A DNA stretch of 64,000 bases from Streptacidiphilus sp. PB12-B1b. GTDB lineage: Bacteria > Actinomycetota > Actinomycetes > Streptomycetales > Streptomycetaceae. Positions 24,331 to 32,997 of the stretch are shown piece after piece. The notes beneath the pieces are model-generated. The model had not been told where the DNA came from, ran no database searches, and saw only the letters and a list, made by a program, of their open reading frames with translations. The position numbers and the translations under genes are program-made. Each line of letters starts with the position of its first letter. The stretch's first letter is position 1. The stretch spans positions 3,100,001 to 3,164,000 of the forward strand of contig NZ_CP048405.1 of NCBI RefSeq assembly GCF_014084125.1, given 5' to 3'.

Positions 24331-24959
24331 CGGAGCCCCTCGGCGGCGGCCACCGACAGCCCGGCCGGGTCGACCGGGCCGTCCGGCGCCGACCGGACCA
24401 GGACGTCCAGCAGGAAGTCGGGTTCGGCGTGGGAGGCGATCCGGACCAGCCCCGGCGTCCCGCGCACGGCCCGGTGCACCGCGTCCCCGGTCTGGCTGTG
24501 CTCGGCGACCGGCGGCCGCCAGTGCACGGCGACCAGGGAGCCGCCGGGCTCCAGCGAGGCCACCGCGCGGCCCAGCACGTCCCGCAGCCCGTCCGGGCCC
24601 AGGTAGTACAGGAACTCGGAGAGCACCACCAGATCGAAGCGCTCGTCCGGCCACTGCTCCGGCAGCAGCCGCTGCTCGACCCGTACCTGTCCGCGCCCGG
24701 CCAGCCTGGCCCGGGCGGCGGCGACCGCGCGCGGGGAGCGGTCGCAGCTGAGCAGCCGGTCGCAGCGGTCCGCCAGCAGCCCGCTCAGTACGCCCGCCGA
24801 GCAGGCCGGTTCGAAGCCGCTGCGGTAGCGCTCCCGGGGCAGCGCCGCCACCGTCAGCGCGTACTTGCGCTGCTCGTACCAGCGGTTGCCGAGCTGCCAG
24901 GGGTCGTCGGCGTCCCGGTACATGCGGGTGAAGTAGTCCTCGGGGGTGGGCGTGCTCAT
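24327..24959 (-). CDS. NodS-like SAM-dependent methyltransferase
   Basis: 210 residues. MYRDADDPWQLGNRWYEQRK near the N-terminus and FEPACSAGVLSGLLADRCDRLLSCDRS (SAM motif I) match the NodS group (pfam05401). Rhizobial NodS N-methylates the deacetylated amine of a chito-oligosaccharide. Here it follows directly after a PIG-L deacetylase gene, as if acting on the newly freed amine. ATG 24959 overlaps the stop of PIG-L; its own stop overlaps the GT2 start. Substrate unknown. Confidence 0.88.
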   Translation of the reverse strand: MSTPTPEDYFTRMYRDADDPWQLGNRWYEQRKYALTVAALPRERYRSGFEPACSAGVLSGLLADRCDRLLSCDRSPRAVAAARARLAGRGQVRVEQRLLPEQWPDERFDLVVLSEFLYYLGPDGLRDVLGRAVASLEPGGSLVAVHWRPPVAEHSQTGDAVHRAVRGTPGLVRIASHAEPDFLLDVLVRSAPDGPVDPAGLSVAAAEGLR

Positions 24960-25708
24960 CGCAGGACCACCTCGAAGTCGCGCACGAAGTGGGCGAGTTC
25001 CTCCGGGGGGAGGACCGCCGCGTCGGCCGGTTCGTCGCCGATCGGCCGGATCTGGCTGGCGAAGCAGTCCAGGGCCGCCCGCTTGCGCTCCCGGGCCTCC
25101 CGGTCCAGCGGGATCCGGGCCGCGCGCCGCCACGGCACCCGCAGGTCCCCGGGGCGGGCCCAGTGCCAGGCCCAGACCGGGTACTGCAGCACCGGGACGC
25201 CGGTCAGCGCGCCCGCAGCCACCGCGGCGCGTCCGGCGGCCTCGTGGTCCGCGTGCACATCGCCCCGCCAGGGCGCCGCGCAGACGTCGAAGCCCTCGGC
25301 CAACTCGGCCAGCTGCTGGACGAGTTCGGCCTCGTGCAGGCCGACCCGGGTGTCCGGCAGCCGCAGCCGCACCACCTCGGCGCCGTCCGCGCCGAGCGCG
25401 GCCAGGGCGCGGGCGGTCTCGTCGGTCCGGACCCGGGCCAGGTCGGCGGCGACGGGGGAGGAGCTGTGCGGGTGGGACGCCTCGCCGTCGGTGACCGCCA
25501 CCAGCCGCAGCCGGGTTCCGGCGGCGGCCAGCGCGGCCAGGGTGCCGCCGAGGCCGAGCACCTCGTCGTCCGGGTGGGCGGCCACCACCAGCACCCGGCG
25601 CAGGCCGGACAGGTCCAGCTGGGGCAGTGCGGCCAGGCCGGGCCAGGCCGTCCAGGCGGCCTCCGGCGTCCCCGCGGCCTGGATGGCGTCGGCGGGCCCG
25701 GCGGTCAC
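24956..25708 (-). CDS. PIG-L/LmbE family deacetylase
   Basis: 250 residues. The zinc motif AHPDDE is seen in VVAAHPDDEVLGLGG (about residue 43) and the second ligand set HADHEAAG near residue 140. PIG-L enzymes remove N-acetyl groups from GlcNAc-type sugars, as MshB does in mycothiol synthesis. The GTG start at 25708 overlaps the stop of the acyl-CoA dehydrogenase gene by 4 bp. The order deacetylase then N-methyltransferase then glycosyltransferase suggests stepwise editing of an amino-sugar conjugate. Confidence 0.93.
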   Translation of the reverse strand: MTAGPADAIQAAGTPEAAWTAWPGLAALPQLDLSGLRRVLVVAAHPDDEVLGLGGTLAALAAAGTRLRLVAVTDGEASHPHSSSPVAADLARVRTDETARALAALGADGAEVVRLRLPDTRVGLHEAELVQQLAELAEGFDVCAAPWRGDVHADHEAAGRAAVAAGALTGVPVLQYPVWAWHWARPGDLRVPWRRAARIPLDREARERKRAALDCFASQIRPIGDEPADAAVLPPEELAHFVRDFEVVLR

Positions 25709-26721
25709 TGCTGCCCCCGCGCCGCGTCCAGCAGGGCCGCGCCCAGTCCGGCCAGATCCCGTTCGCCGTGGTGCTGGCGCAGGTAGACGGTCAGGTCGGT
25801 GACCCGGCGGGCGTGTGCGGCGTCGTGGCCCAGCGGCCCCGCGCCCAGGGCCCGGCCGACGTGGTGCAGGACGGCAGCCGCCGCGTCCTCGGTCGCCGCC
25901 CGGACCCGCATCGAGCGCAGCGCGGCCCCGCCGCGGCGGTCCTGCGGATCGGCGTCCACCTCGGCGGCGGCCCGGTCCAGCAGGGCGCCGACGCCCTGGA
26001 GCCGGCTGTCCACGGCGCCCAGGTGGGCCAGGGTGTGCGGCTCCGGGCCGTGGTCGAGGGCGGCGCGCAGCAGGGCGTCCGCCACCGCCCGCGCGCCGCC
26101 GTACCAGCAGGCCGCCACGCCGATGCCGCCGTGCTGGAAGCCCGGCCGGTCCAGGTAGGCGCCCGGGCCCCCGACCGGTACCGCCGGGGTCTGGTCGAAC
26201 AGCAGGTCCAGGGTGTCGCTGGCGGCCATGCCCGCCGCCGGCCAGCTGCCCGGGACCGGCGCCACCCCCTGGGCGGTGGACACCGCGAACAACCGGCGCT
26301 GCTCGCCCACGCGGGCGGTGACCAGGGCGTCGGTGCACACCCGGGCGCCCGAGCAGTACGGCTTCAGCCCGGACAGGCTCCAGCCGGTAGCGGTCTGCGA
26401 CGCCTCCAGCGGCTGCCCCGGCGGTTCCGCCGCCCACACTCCCCAGCGCGAGCCGGCCGGGGCCTGCGGCACTTCTGCCACCCCCAGCGCGTCCAGCTCG
26501 GCCAGGATCGCCAGCGCGTCGGTGTGGCCCTCGCAGAGCCGGGCCAGGGCGAGGTCGTCCTCGGCGATCCGGGTGAGCGTGGACCACCGGGAGCGGGTGT
26601 GGCCCGCCCCGGGCAGCGGCAGTTCCAGCTCCTTGGCGTCCACCATCCGGGTGAACTCCGCCGCCACCGCCCGCCGGTGCCCTTCGACGTCCAGCCCGCC
26701 CCCGCGTGCCTCTTCCGCCAT
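25705..26721 (-). CDS. Acyl-CoA dehydrogenase-like flavoprotein
   Basis: 338 residues, shorter than the usual 380-400. Middle-domain features are present (WSLSGLKPYCSGARVCTDALVTA, SDTLDLLFDQ), followed by the C-terminal helical bundle (GGIGVAACWYGGARAVADALL; RVTDLTVYLRQHHGERDL). I do not find the usual catalytic Glu context with confidence. It may oxidise an unusual substrate rather than a fatty acyl-CoA. First gene of the coupled cassette; divergent from the ThDP-enzyme operon across 210 bp. Confidence 0.85.
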   Translation of the reverse strand: MAEEARGGGLDVEGHRRAVAAEFTRMVDAKELELPLPGAGHTRSRWSTLTRIAEDDLALARLCEGHTDALAILAELDALGVAEVPQAPAGSRWGVWAAEPPGQPLEASQTATGWSLSGLKPYCSGARVCTDALVTARVGEQRRLFAVSTAQGVAPVPGSWPAAGMAASDTLDLLFDQTPAVPVGGPGAYLDRPGFQHGGIGVAACWYGGARAVADALLRAALDHGPEPHTLAHLGAVDSRLQGVGALLDRAAAEVDADPQDRRGGAALRSMRVRAATEDAAAAVLHHVGRALGAGPLGHDAAHARRVTDLTVYLRQHHGERDLAGLGAALLDAARGQQ

Positions 26722-26772
26722 GGTTCCCGCCCATCTGTCTGCCCAAAGGAGTCGTTGCTACGTCTTCCCGCT

Positions 26773-26804
26773 GGTCAACGGCCAAACGTTCGGCCGGTCA
26801 ACGG
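26773..26804. repeat. Direct repeat GGTCAACGG in divergent intergenic region
   Basis: GGTCAACGG at 26773-26781 and 26796-26804, 23 bp apart (about two helical turns), in the only space between the deacetylase cassette and the ThDP-enzyme operon. The spacing would place two monomers of a direct-repeat-binding regulator on one face. No regulator gene is adjacent. Confidence 0.45.
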
Positions 26805-26931
26805 GTGGCGGCGGGCGGCGGGCGCGGGCCGCGGCCAGGTTTCGCCGCCGCCGCAGCGGCTAGGCGAGCAGCAGACCCCCGGGCCGACGACCGTCCATGG
26901 CCGACGACCGCGTATCACCGAGGAGACCGCT

Positions 26932-28746
26932 GTGGCTGTGAAGGTATCGGACTACATACTCCAACGCCTGCGGGAGTGGGGTGTCGAACACGTCTTCGGC
27001 TATGCGGGCGACGGCATCAACGGCCTGCTCGCGGCCTGGGGCCGGGCCGAGGACCGGCCCCAGTTCGTCCAGGCGCGGCACGAGGAGATGGCCGCGTTCG
27101 AAGCCGTCGGCTACGCGAAGTTCTCCGGCCGGGTCGGCGTGTGCGCGGCCACCTCCGGCCCCGGCGCCATCCACCTGCTGAACGGGCTGTACGACGCCAA
27201 GCTGGACCACGTGCCGGTGGTGGCCATCGTCGGCCAGACCAACCGCAGCGCCATGGGCGGCTCCTACCAGCAGGAGGTCGACCTGCTCAGCCTGTTCAAG
27301 GACGTCGCCTCCGAGTACTGCGAGATGGTGACCGTCCCCGAACAGCTGCCCAACGTGCTGGACCGGGCCATGCGCACCGCCTACGGCAAGCGCACCGTCA
27401 CCGCCGTGATCGTCCCCGCCGACGTGCAGGACCTGGAGTACTCCGCCCCCACGCACGCGTTCAAGATGGTCCCCTCCAGCCTGGGGCTGCCGCAGTACAC
27501 CGCCGTGCCCGACGAGGACGAGCTGCGGCGCGCCGCCGAGGTCCTCAACGCCGGGCAGAAGGTCGCCGTGCTGGTCGGGCAGGGCGCGCGCCGGGCCCGG
27601 CCGCAGGTGGAGCAGCTGGCCGAACTGCTGGGCGCGGGCGTGGCCAAGGCGCTGCTCGGCAAGGACGTCCTGCCGGACACCCTGCCGTACGTCACCGGCT
27701 CCATCGGCCTGCTCGGCACCCGCCCCTCCTACGAGCTGATGCGCGACTGCGACACCCTGCTGACCATCGGCTCCAGCTTCCCGTACACCCAGTTCCTGCC
27801 CGACTTCGACCAGGCCCGGGCGGTGCAGATCGACATCGACCCGTTCATGGTCGGCCTGCGCTACCCCTTCGAGGTCAACCTCGTCGGCGACGCCGCCGCC
27901 ACCCTGGACCGGCTGCTCCCGCTGCTCGAACGCAAGGACGACCGCAGCTGGCAGCAGACCGTGCAGGAGAACACCTCCCGCTGGTGGGAGGTGATGGAGC
28001 GGCGCGCCGCCGTGGCCGCCGACCCGGTCAACCCCGAGCACGTCGTGCACGCGCTGGACGCCCTGCTGCCCGAGGACGTGATGCTCAGCGCGGACTCCGG
28101 CTCCTCCGCCAACTGGTACGCCCGGCACCTGCGGATGCGCGGCAGCATGCGCGGCTCGCTGTCCGGGAACCTGGCCACCATGGGCCCCGGCGTGCCGTAC
28201 GCCATCGGCGCGAAGTTCGCCCACCCCGACCGCCCGGCCATCGCCATCGTCGGCGACGGCGCCATGCAGATGAACGGCCTGGCCGAGCTGATCACCGCGG
28301 CCAAGTACGCCCCGCAGTGGAGCGACCCCCGGCTGATCGTGGCCGTCCTCAACAACCGCGACCTGAACCAGGTCACCTGGGAGATGCGGGCCATGGAGGG
28401 CGCGCCGCAGTTCCTGCCCTCGCAGGAGCTGCCGGACATCCCCTACGCCCGGGTCGCCGAGGACTTCGGCCTGCTCGGCATCAGCGTCGACAAGCCCGAC
28501 CAGGTCGAGGCGGCCTGGCAGCGGGCGCTCGCCGCCGACCGGCCCTGCCTCATCGAGTTCCGCACCGACCCCGGCGTCCCGCCGATCCCGCCGCACGCCG
28601 ACTGGGACCAGATGAAGGCCACCCTGTCCGCCGTGCTGCACGGCGACAGCGACCGGCTGGGCATGATCCGGCAGGGGGCCAAGGCCAAGCTGCAGGAGTT
28701 CCTGCCGGGCAGCGGCGGCAAGAGCGACAACGGGGACGACGCATGA
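26932..28746 (+). CDS. Thiamine diphosphate-dependent enzyme (pyruvate oxidase/PoxB-like)
   Basis: 604 residues in the three-domain ThDP order: Pyr domain with VEHVFGYAGDGINGLLAA and the catalytic Glu in RHEEMAAFEAVGYAK (residue ~49), a central domain, and the PP domain with GDGAMQMNGLAELITAAKY...NNRDLNQVTWE (Mg/ThDP motif GDG-NN). It resembles pyruvate dehydrogenase (quinone) and related decarboxylases, but lacks an obvious C-terminal lipid-binding peptide. GTG 26932 is set by GAGGAG 6 bp upstream. The stop overlaps the next ATG. It begins an operon of five coupled genes. Confidence 0.92.
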   Translation: MAVKVSDYILQRLREWGVEHVFGYAGDGINGLLAAWGRAEDRPQFVQARHEEMAAFEAVGYAKFSGRVGVCAATSGPGAIHLLNGLYDAKLDHVPVVAIVGQTNRSAMGGSYQQEVDLLSLFKDVASEYCEMVTVPEQLPNVLDRAMRTAYGKRTVTAVIVPADVQDLEYSAPTHAFKMVPSSLGLPQYTAVPDEDELRRAAEVLNAGQKVAVLVGQGARRARPQVEQLAELLGAGVAKALLGKDVLPDTLPYVTGSIGLLGTRPSYELMRDCDTLLTIGSSFPYTQFLPDFDQARAVQIDIDPFMVGLRYPFEVNLVGDAAATLDRLLPLLERKDDRSWQQTVQENTSRWWEVMERRAAVAADPVNPEHVVHALDALLPEDVMLSADSGSSANWYARHLRMRGSMRGSLSGNLATMGPGVPYAIGAKFAHPDRPAIAIVGDGAMQMNGLAELITAAKYAPQWSDPRLIVAVLNNRDLNQVTWEMRAMEGAPQFLPSQELPDIPYARVAEDFGLLGISVDKPDQVEAAWQRALAADRPCLIEFRTDPGVPPIPPHADWDQMKATLSAVLHGDSDRLGMIRQGAKAKLQEFLPGSGGKSDNGDDA

Positions 28747-29195
28747 ACGCCACCAGGGGCGGCCGACTGCTGGCCGCGGAGCTGGAGAACGTCCGCACCG
28801 GCCGCTTCCAGCGGGCGCTGTCGCTCGCCACGGCGGTCGGCGCGGTGGTCACCGCGGCCGAGATCTACTTCGAGCACGACCGCGCCGGGTTCGGCAACCG
28901 GATGATGTGGTGGCCGGTGGTGCTGGGGCCGGTGGGCGCGGTCGCCGGGGTCGCCGGGGTCTGCAACGAGCGGCTCGCCAAGACCCTGCTGCCGGTGGCC
29001 TCGGCGGCGATCACCGCCAACGGCATCCAGGGCACCTACCTGCACCTGCGCGGCATCGCCCAGAAACCCGGCGGCTGGCGCATGGCCCGCTACAACATCG
29101 AGATGGGGCCGCCGATGCTCGCCCCCGCGCTGATGAGCCTGGTCGGCGGCATGGGCCTGGTCGCGGCCCTCCTGCGCCGGGAGGGCAGCCGATGA
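28743..29195 (+). CDS. Membrane protein of unknown function in ThDP/GMC operon
   Basis: 150 residues with about four hydrophobic segments (ALSLATAVGAVVTAAEIYF; WPVVLGPVGAVAGVAGV; LLPVASAAITANGI; LAPALMSLVGGMGLVAALL). Its start overlaps the ThDP gene stop and its stop overlaps the next start. The position beside a gluconate dehydrogenase-like pair suggests a membrane anchor or quinone-side partner; there is no heme-binding CxxCH. I do not recognise the family. Confidence 0.82.
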   Translation: MNATRGGRLLAAELENVRTGRFQRALSLATAVGAVVTAAEIYFEHDRAGFGNRMMWWPVVLGPVGAVAGVAGVCNERLAKTLLPVASAAITANGIQGTYLHLRGIAQKPGGWRMARYNIEMGPPMLAPALMSLVGGMGLVAALLRREGSR

Positions 29196-29866
29196 CCCCG
29201 ACCGCACCGGACCCGGCGGAGCCCCCGGACCCGGACCGCTTCCCCGGGTACGACGTCCTGAGCCAGTCCGCGCACTGGGACCGGGCCACCCAGGGGGTGG
29301 TCCTGTCCCGGATCGGCCCGCAGCCCGCCCTGCGCTTCTTCACCCCGGCCGAACAGGCCACTGCGGCGGCCCTGTTCGACCTGCTGCTGAACCAGGGGCA
29401 GCCGACCGACCCCCGGCCGCCGGTCCCGGTCCTGCAGATGGTCGACGCCCGGCTGGCCGAACTGCAGACCGACGGCTGGCGCTACGCCGACATGCCGTCC
29501 GACGACCAGGCGTGGCAGCGCTCGCTGACCGCCCTGGACCTCGACGCCCAGCACCACTGCGACGCCGAGAGCTTCGCCGCTCTGCCCCGGGAGCAGCAGG
29601 CCGCGCGGCTGGAGGCGGTCCAGGGCCTGGGCGACAAGCACTGGTACGGCCTGCCCGCCTCGCACGTGTGGAGCCTGTGGACCCGCTACGCCTGCACCGC
29701 CTACTACGCGCACCCCCAGGCGTGGAGCGAGATCGGCTTCGGCGGCCCCGCCTACCCCCGCGGCTACCTGCGGCTGGGCGTGGACGCCCGCGAACCCTGG
29801 GAGGTCGCCGACCGCGCCCCCGCCGACGACCCCGTCCCGCACCGCACCCCTGGGGAGAGCGCATGA
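29192..29866 (+). CDS. Gluconate 2-dehydrogenase subunit 3-like protein
   Basis: 224 residues. FFTPAEQATAAALFDLLLNQ near residue 50 is the hallmark opening of the gluconate 2-dehydrogenase subunit 3 family, the small partner that assembles with and helps export a GMC flavoprotein. Here, unlike many homologues, no Tat or Sec signal is visible, so the complex may be cytoplasmic or rest on the inner face of the membrane. WTRYACTAYYAHPQAWSEIG is typical of the C-terminal part. Overlapping starts and stops link it to the GMC gene. Confidence 0.88.
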   Translation: MTPTAPDPAEPPDPDRFPGYDVLSQSAHWDRATQGVVLSRIGPQPALRFFTPAEQATAAALFDLLLNQGQPTDPRPPVPVLQMVDARLAELQTDGWRYADMPSDDQAWQRSLTALDLDAQHHCDAESFAALPREQQAARLEAVQGLGDKHWYGLPASHVWSLWTRYACTAYYAHPQAWSEIGFGGPAYPRGYLRLGVDAREPWEVADRAPADDPVPHRTPGESA

Positions 29867-31701
29867 CCGGCCGCGACCGTCCCGCTTCCCCCGCCCCCGC
29901 CCCGTCGGCGAAGCCGTCGGCGAACCCGGCGCCGGACCCGACCCCGACCCCGGCCCAGGGCACGGGCGACCCCGGGCGGCGCTCAGGGCTGCGGGCCGCC
30001 CGGGAGACGCTGCGGCTGACCACCGCCTCGCAGCGCCGGGTCCGCGAGCGCAACGAGTCCGCCTGGCTGCTGCCCAACGACGGCACCCGCTTCGACCAGC
30101 GGCTGATCCACGACATGCGCCGGCACCGGGACGACGACGAGGTCGACCTGGTCATCGTCGGCTGCGGCGCCGGCGGCAGCGTCCTGGCCCAGCGCATGGC
30201 CCGGCAGGGCTGGTCGGTGGTGGTCCTGGAGGCCGGGCCGTTCTGGAACCCCGACACCGACTGGGTCAGCGACGAAGCCGGCTCGCACCACCTCTACTGG
30301 ACCGAGCCGCGGGTCATCTCCGGCGGCGACCCGGTGCCGCTGGGATCCAACAACTCCGGACGCGGCGTCGGCGGCTCCATGGTCCACTACGCCGGCTACA
30401 CCCCGCGCTTCCACCCCTCCGACTTCCGCACCTACACCGCGGACGGCGTCGGCGCCGACTGGCCGATCGAGTACGCCGACCTCAAGCCCTCCTACCAGCG
30501 GCTGGAGCAGGAGCTCCCGGTCGCCGGGCAGTACTGGCCCTGGGGCGACCCGCACCCCTACCCGTACGCCCCGCACCCGGTCGGCGGCAACGGCGAGATC
30601 TTCCTGCGCGGCGCCGCCGCCCTGGGCATCGAGGCCCGGGTCGGACCGGTCGCCATCGCCAACGGGCGGTTCGGCAACCGGCCGCACTGCGTCTACCGGG
30701 GCTTCTGCCTCCAGGGCTGCAAGGTCAACGCCAAGGCGTCGCCGCTGATCACTCACGTACCGGACGCACTGGCCCACGGCGTCGAGATCCGCGCCGAGGC
30801 CATGGCCACCGCCGTGGAGACCGACGCCGACGGCCGCTGGGCCACCGGCGTGCGCTACGTGCGCGGCGGCCGGGAGCACGTCCAGCGCGCCCGCACGGTG
30901 GCCGTCGCCGGATACTCCATCGAGACCCCCAGGCTGCTGCTCAACTCGGCCAACTCCCGCTTCCCGCAGGGGCTGTGCAACGACTACGACCTGGTCGGCC
31001 GGTACCTGATGGTGCAGGGCGCGCCGCAGACCGCGGGACGCTTCACCGAGGAGGTCCGCGCCTACAAGGCCCCTCCGCCCGAGGTCTCCAGCGAAGCCTT
31101 CTACGAGACCGACCCGGACCGGCCCTACCGGCGCGGCTTCTCCATCCAGACCGTCTCCCCGCTGCCCATCACCTGGGCCGAGCACGTCGCCGCCCAGGGC
31201 CACTGGGGCCGTGACCTGCGCCGCTACATGGCCGACTACATCCACTGGGCCACCCTCGGCGCGCTGTGCGAACTGCTGCCGCAGCCGGACAACCGGGTCA
31301 CCCTCGCCGACGAGAAGGACCGCTACGGCCTGCCGGTCGCCCACTTCTCCTACACCCAGTGCGACAACGACCGGCAGCTGACCAGGGCCGCCCGGTCGGT
31401 CATGGAGGACCTGCTGCGCGCCGCCGGGGCCAGCGAGGTGATGACCATCGAACGCTACGCGCACCTGGTCGGCGGCTGCCGCATGGGCGCCGACGAGCGG
31501 CAGGGCGTGGTCGACGCCGACCTGCGCAGCTTCGCCGTCCGCAACCTGCTGGTCACCGACGGCAGCGTGATGCCCACCCAGGGCAGCGCCAACCCGGCGC
31601 TCACCATCATGGCGCTGGTCGACCGGGCCGCCCGACGGCTGGCCGACGGGGCCCGCGCCGGGCTCCGGGCCCCCGCCGACCCGGCGCAGGCCCGCCCGTG
31701 A
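29863..31701 (+). CDS. GMC-family FAD oxidoreductase (gluconate dehydrogenase large-subunit type)
   Basis: 612 residues. A Pro/Ala-rich N-terminal 35 residues precede DLVIVGCGAGGSVLAQRMA (FAD dinucleotide fold) and LEAGPFW; the C-terminal GMC block reads HLVGGCRMGADERQGVVD and NLLVTDGSVMPTQGSANPAL. These enzymes oxidise sugar or polyol hydroxyls and pass electrons to a quinone or cytochrome. CVYRGFCLQGCK contributes paired Cys. With the subunit 3-like protein it should form a two-subunit dehydrogenase; the usual cytochrome subunit is missing nearby, and the Rieske protein at 32998 is one candidate acceptor. Confidence 0.92.
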   Translation: MTGRDRPASPAPAPSAKPSANPAPDPTPTPAQGTGDPGRRSGLRAARETLRLTTASQRRVRERNESAWLLPNDGTRFDQRLIHDMRRHRDDDEVDLVIVGCGAGGSVLAQRMARQGWSVVVLEAGPFWNPDTDWVSDEAGSHHLYWTEPRVISGGDPVPLGSNNSGRGVGGSMVHYAGYTPRFHPSDFRTYTADGVGADWPIEYADLKPSYQRLEQELPVAGQYWPWGDPHPYPYAPHPVGGNGEIFLRGAAALGIEARVGPVAIANGRFGNRPHCVYRGFCLQGCKVNAKASPLITHVPDALAHGVEIRAEAMATAVETDADGRWATGVRYVRGGREHVQRARTVAVAGYSIETPRLLLNSANSRFPQGLCNDYDLVGRYLMVQGAPQTAGRFTEEVRAYKAPPPEVSSEAFYETDPDRPYRRGFSIQTVSPLPITWAEHVAAQGHWGRDLRRYMADYIHWATLGALCELLPQPDNRVTLADEKDRYGLPVAHFSYTQCDNDRQLTRAARSVMEDLLRAAGASEVMTIERYAHLVGGCRMGADERQGVVDADLRSFAVRNLLVTDGSVMPTQGSANPALTIMALVDRAARRLADGARAGLRAPADPAQARP

Positions 31702-32819
31702 CCGCGACCGACCCGGCTGTGGACCGGCTCCGCGCCCGGGTGTTCACCGTGCCCACCGACGCCCCGGAGGCGGACGGAACCCTCACCTGGGACTCCACCA
31801 CCCTGGTCCTGGTGGAGGCCCAGGCGGCCGGGGTCACCGGCCTGGGCTGGACCTACGGCGCGCCCGCGACCGCCGGGGTGGTCCGCGACCAGCTGGCGCC
31901 GGTCGTCCTCGGGCGCTGCGCGCTGGACGTCCCCGAGGCCAACGAGGCGATGCGCCGCTCGGTGCGCAACGCCGGCGCCCCCGGCCTGGTGGCCGGGGCG
32001 GTCTCGGCGGTGGACATCGCCCTGTGGGATCTCAAGGCCCGGCTGCTCGGCCTGCCGCTGGTCCGGCTGCTGGGCGCGGCGCGCGCCGAGGTGGAGGTGT
32101 ACGGCAGCGGCGGATTCACCAGCTACGACCTGGCCACCACCGAGCGGCAGCTGGCCGGCTGGGTGCACGGCCAGGGCATCCCGCGGGTGAAGATCAAGAT
32201 CGGCGAGTCCTGGGGCGGTCGGGAGGCCCGCGACCTGGCCCGCATCCGCCACGCCCGCCGGACCGTGGGCGCCGACTGCGAGCTGTACGTCGACGCCAAC
32301 GGCGGCTACACCCGCAAGCAGGCCGTCCGGATCGCCGCCGGCTTCGCCGACCAGGACGTCCGCTGGTTCGAGGAACCGGTCTCCTCGGACGACCTGGACG
32401 GCCTGCGCGAGATCAGGGCGGCCGTCCTGCCCGACGTGACCGCCGGGGAGTACGGCTACGACCTGCAGTACCTGACCCGGATGGCGGCGTCCGGCGCGGT
32501 CGACTGCCTCCAGGCCGATGTCACGCGCTGCGGCGGGGTCACGGTCTGGATGCGGGTCGCCGCCGTCGCGGCGGGCCTGGGGCTGCAGCTCTCCGGGCAC
32601 TGTGCGCCGCACGCCCACGCCCACGCGGCCGCCGCCGCGCCCGGCGTCCGCCACCTGGAGTGGTTCCACGACCACGTGCGGATCGAGAACGCCCTCTTCC
32701 ACGGCACGCTGGACCCGGCCGGAGGCAGCATCCGCCCCGGACAGGACGGCGCGCCCGGCCTGGGGCTCACCCTGGACGAGCAGCGCGCGGCGGCCTACGA
32801 GACGTCCGCCGCCGGATGA
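31698..32819 (+). CDS. Mandelate racemase/muconate lactonizing-type enzyme (enolase superfamily)
   Basis: 373 residues. The barrel motifs are in order: the Lys pair in RVKIKIGES, metal ligands in YVDANGGY (Asp), WFEEPVS (Glu) and TAGEYGYD (Glu), and a late catalytic His in LQLSGHCAPHAHAH. This is the acid-sugar dehydratase/racemase arrangement, which removes a proton next to a carboxylate. GTG 31698 overlaps the GMC stop. Sequence suggests an aldonate dehydratase, giving a pathway with the GMC enzyme (sugar to aldonate) and the ThDP enzyme (2-keto acid cleavage); the exact sugar is not known. Confidence 0.92.
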   Translation: MTATDPAVDRLRARVFTVPTDAPEADGTLTWDSTTLVLVEAQAAGVTGLGWTYGAPATAGVVRDQLAPVVLGRCALDVPEANEAMRRSVRNAGAPGLVAGAVSAVDIALWDLKARLLGLPLVRLLGAARAEVEVYGSGGFTSYDLATTERQLAGWVHGQGIPRVKIKIGESWGGREARDLARIRHARRTVGADCELYVDANGGYTRKQAVRIAAGFADQDVRWFEEPVSSDDLDGLREIRAAVLPDVTAGEYGYDLQYLTRMAASGAVDCLQADVTRCGGVTVWMRVAAVAAGLGLQLSGHCAPHAHAHAAAAAPGVRHLEWFHDHVRIENALFHGTLDPAGGSIRPGQDGAPGLGLTLDEQRAAAYETSAAG

Positions 32820-32997
32820 CCGCCGGGGACGACGAGCACGGCGGGAACGCCGGTAACGCCGGGCACGGCCGGGGTGGCGACGCGGTGGCGGCCGTCCGCC
32901 GCCTGACGCAGGCTGGACCGCGGGCGGGCAGCCGGGCATGCCCCCGGCAGGACCGCCCGCCGCTCCCGCCTGACGCACGCACAGAAAGCCGGTTCCG

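Noticed and set aside
28907-29191. Upstream extension of the subunit 3-like gene
   Set aside because: It overlaps the preceding membrane protein gene in another frame; ATG 29192 overlaps that gene's stop in the usual ATGA manner.
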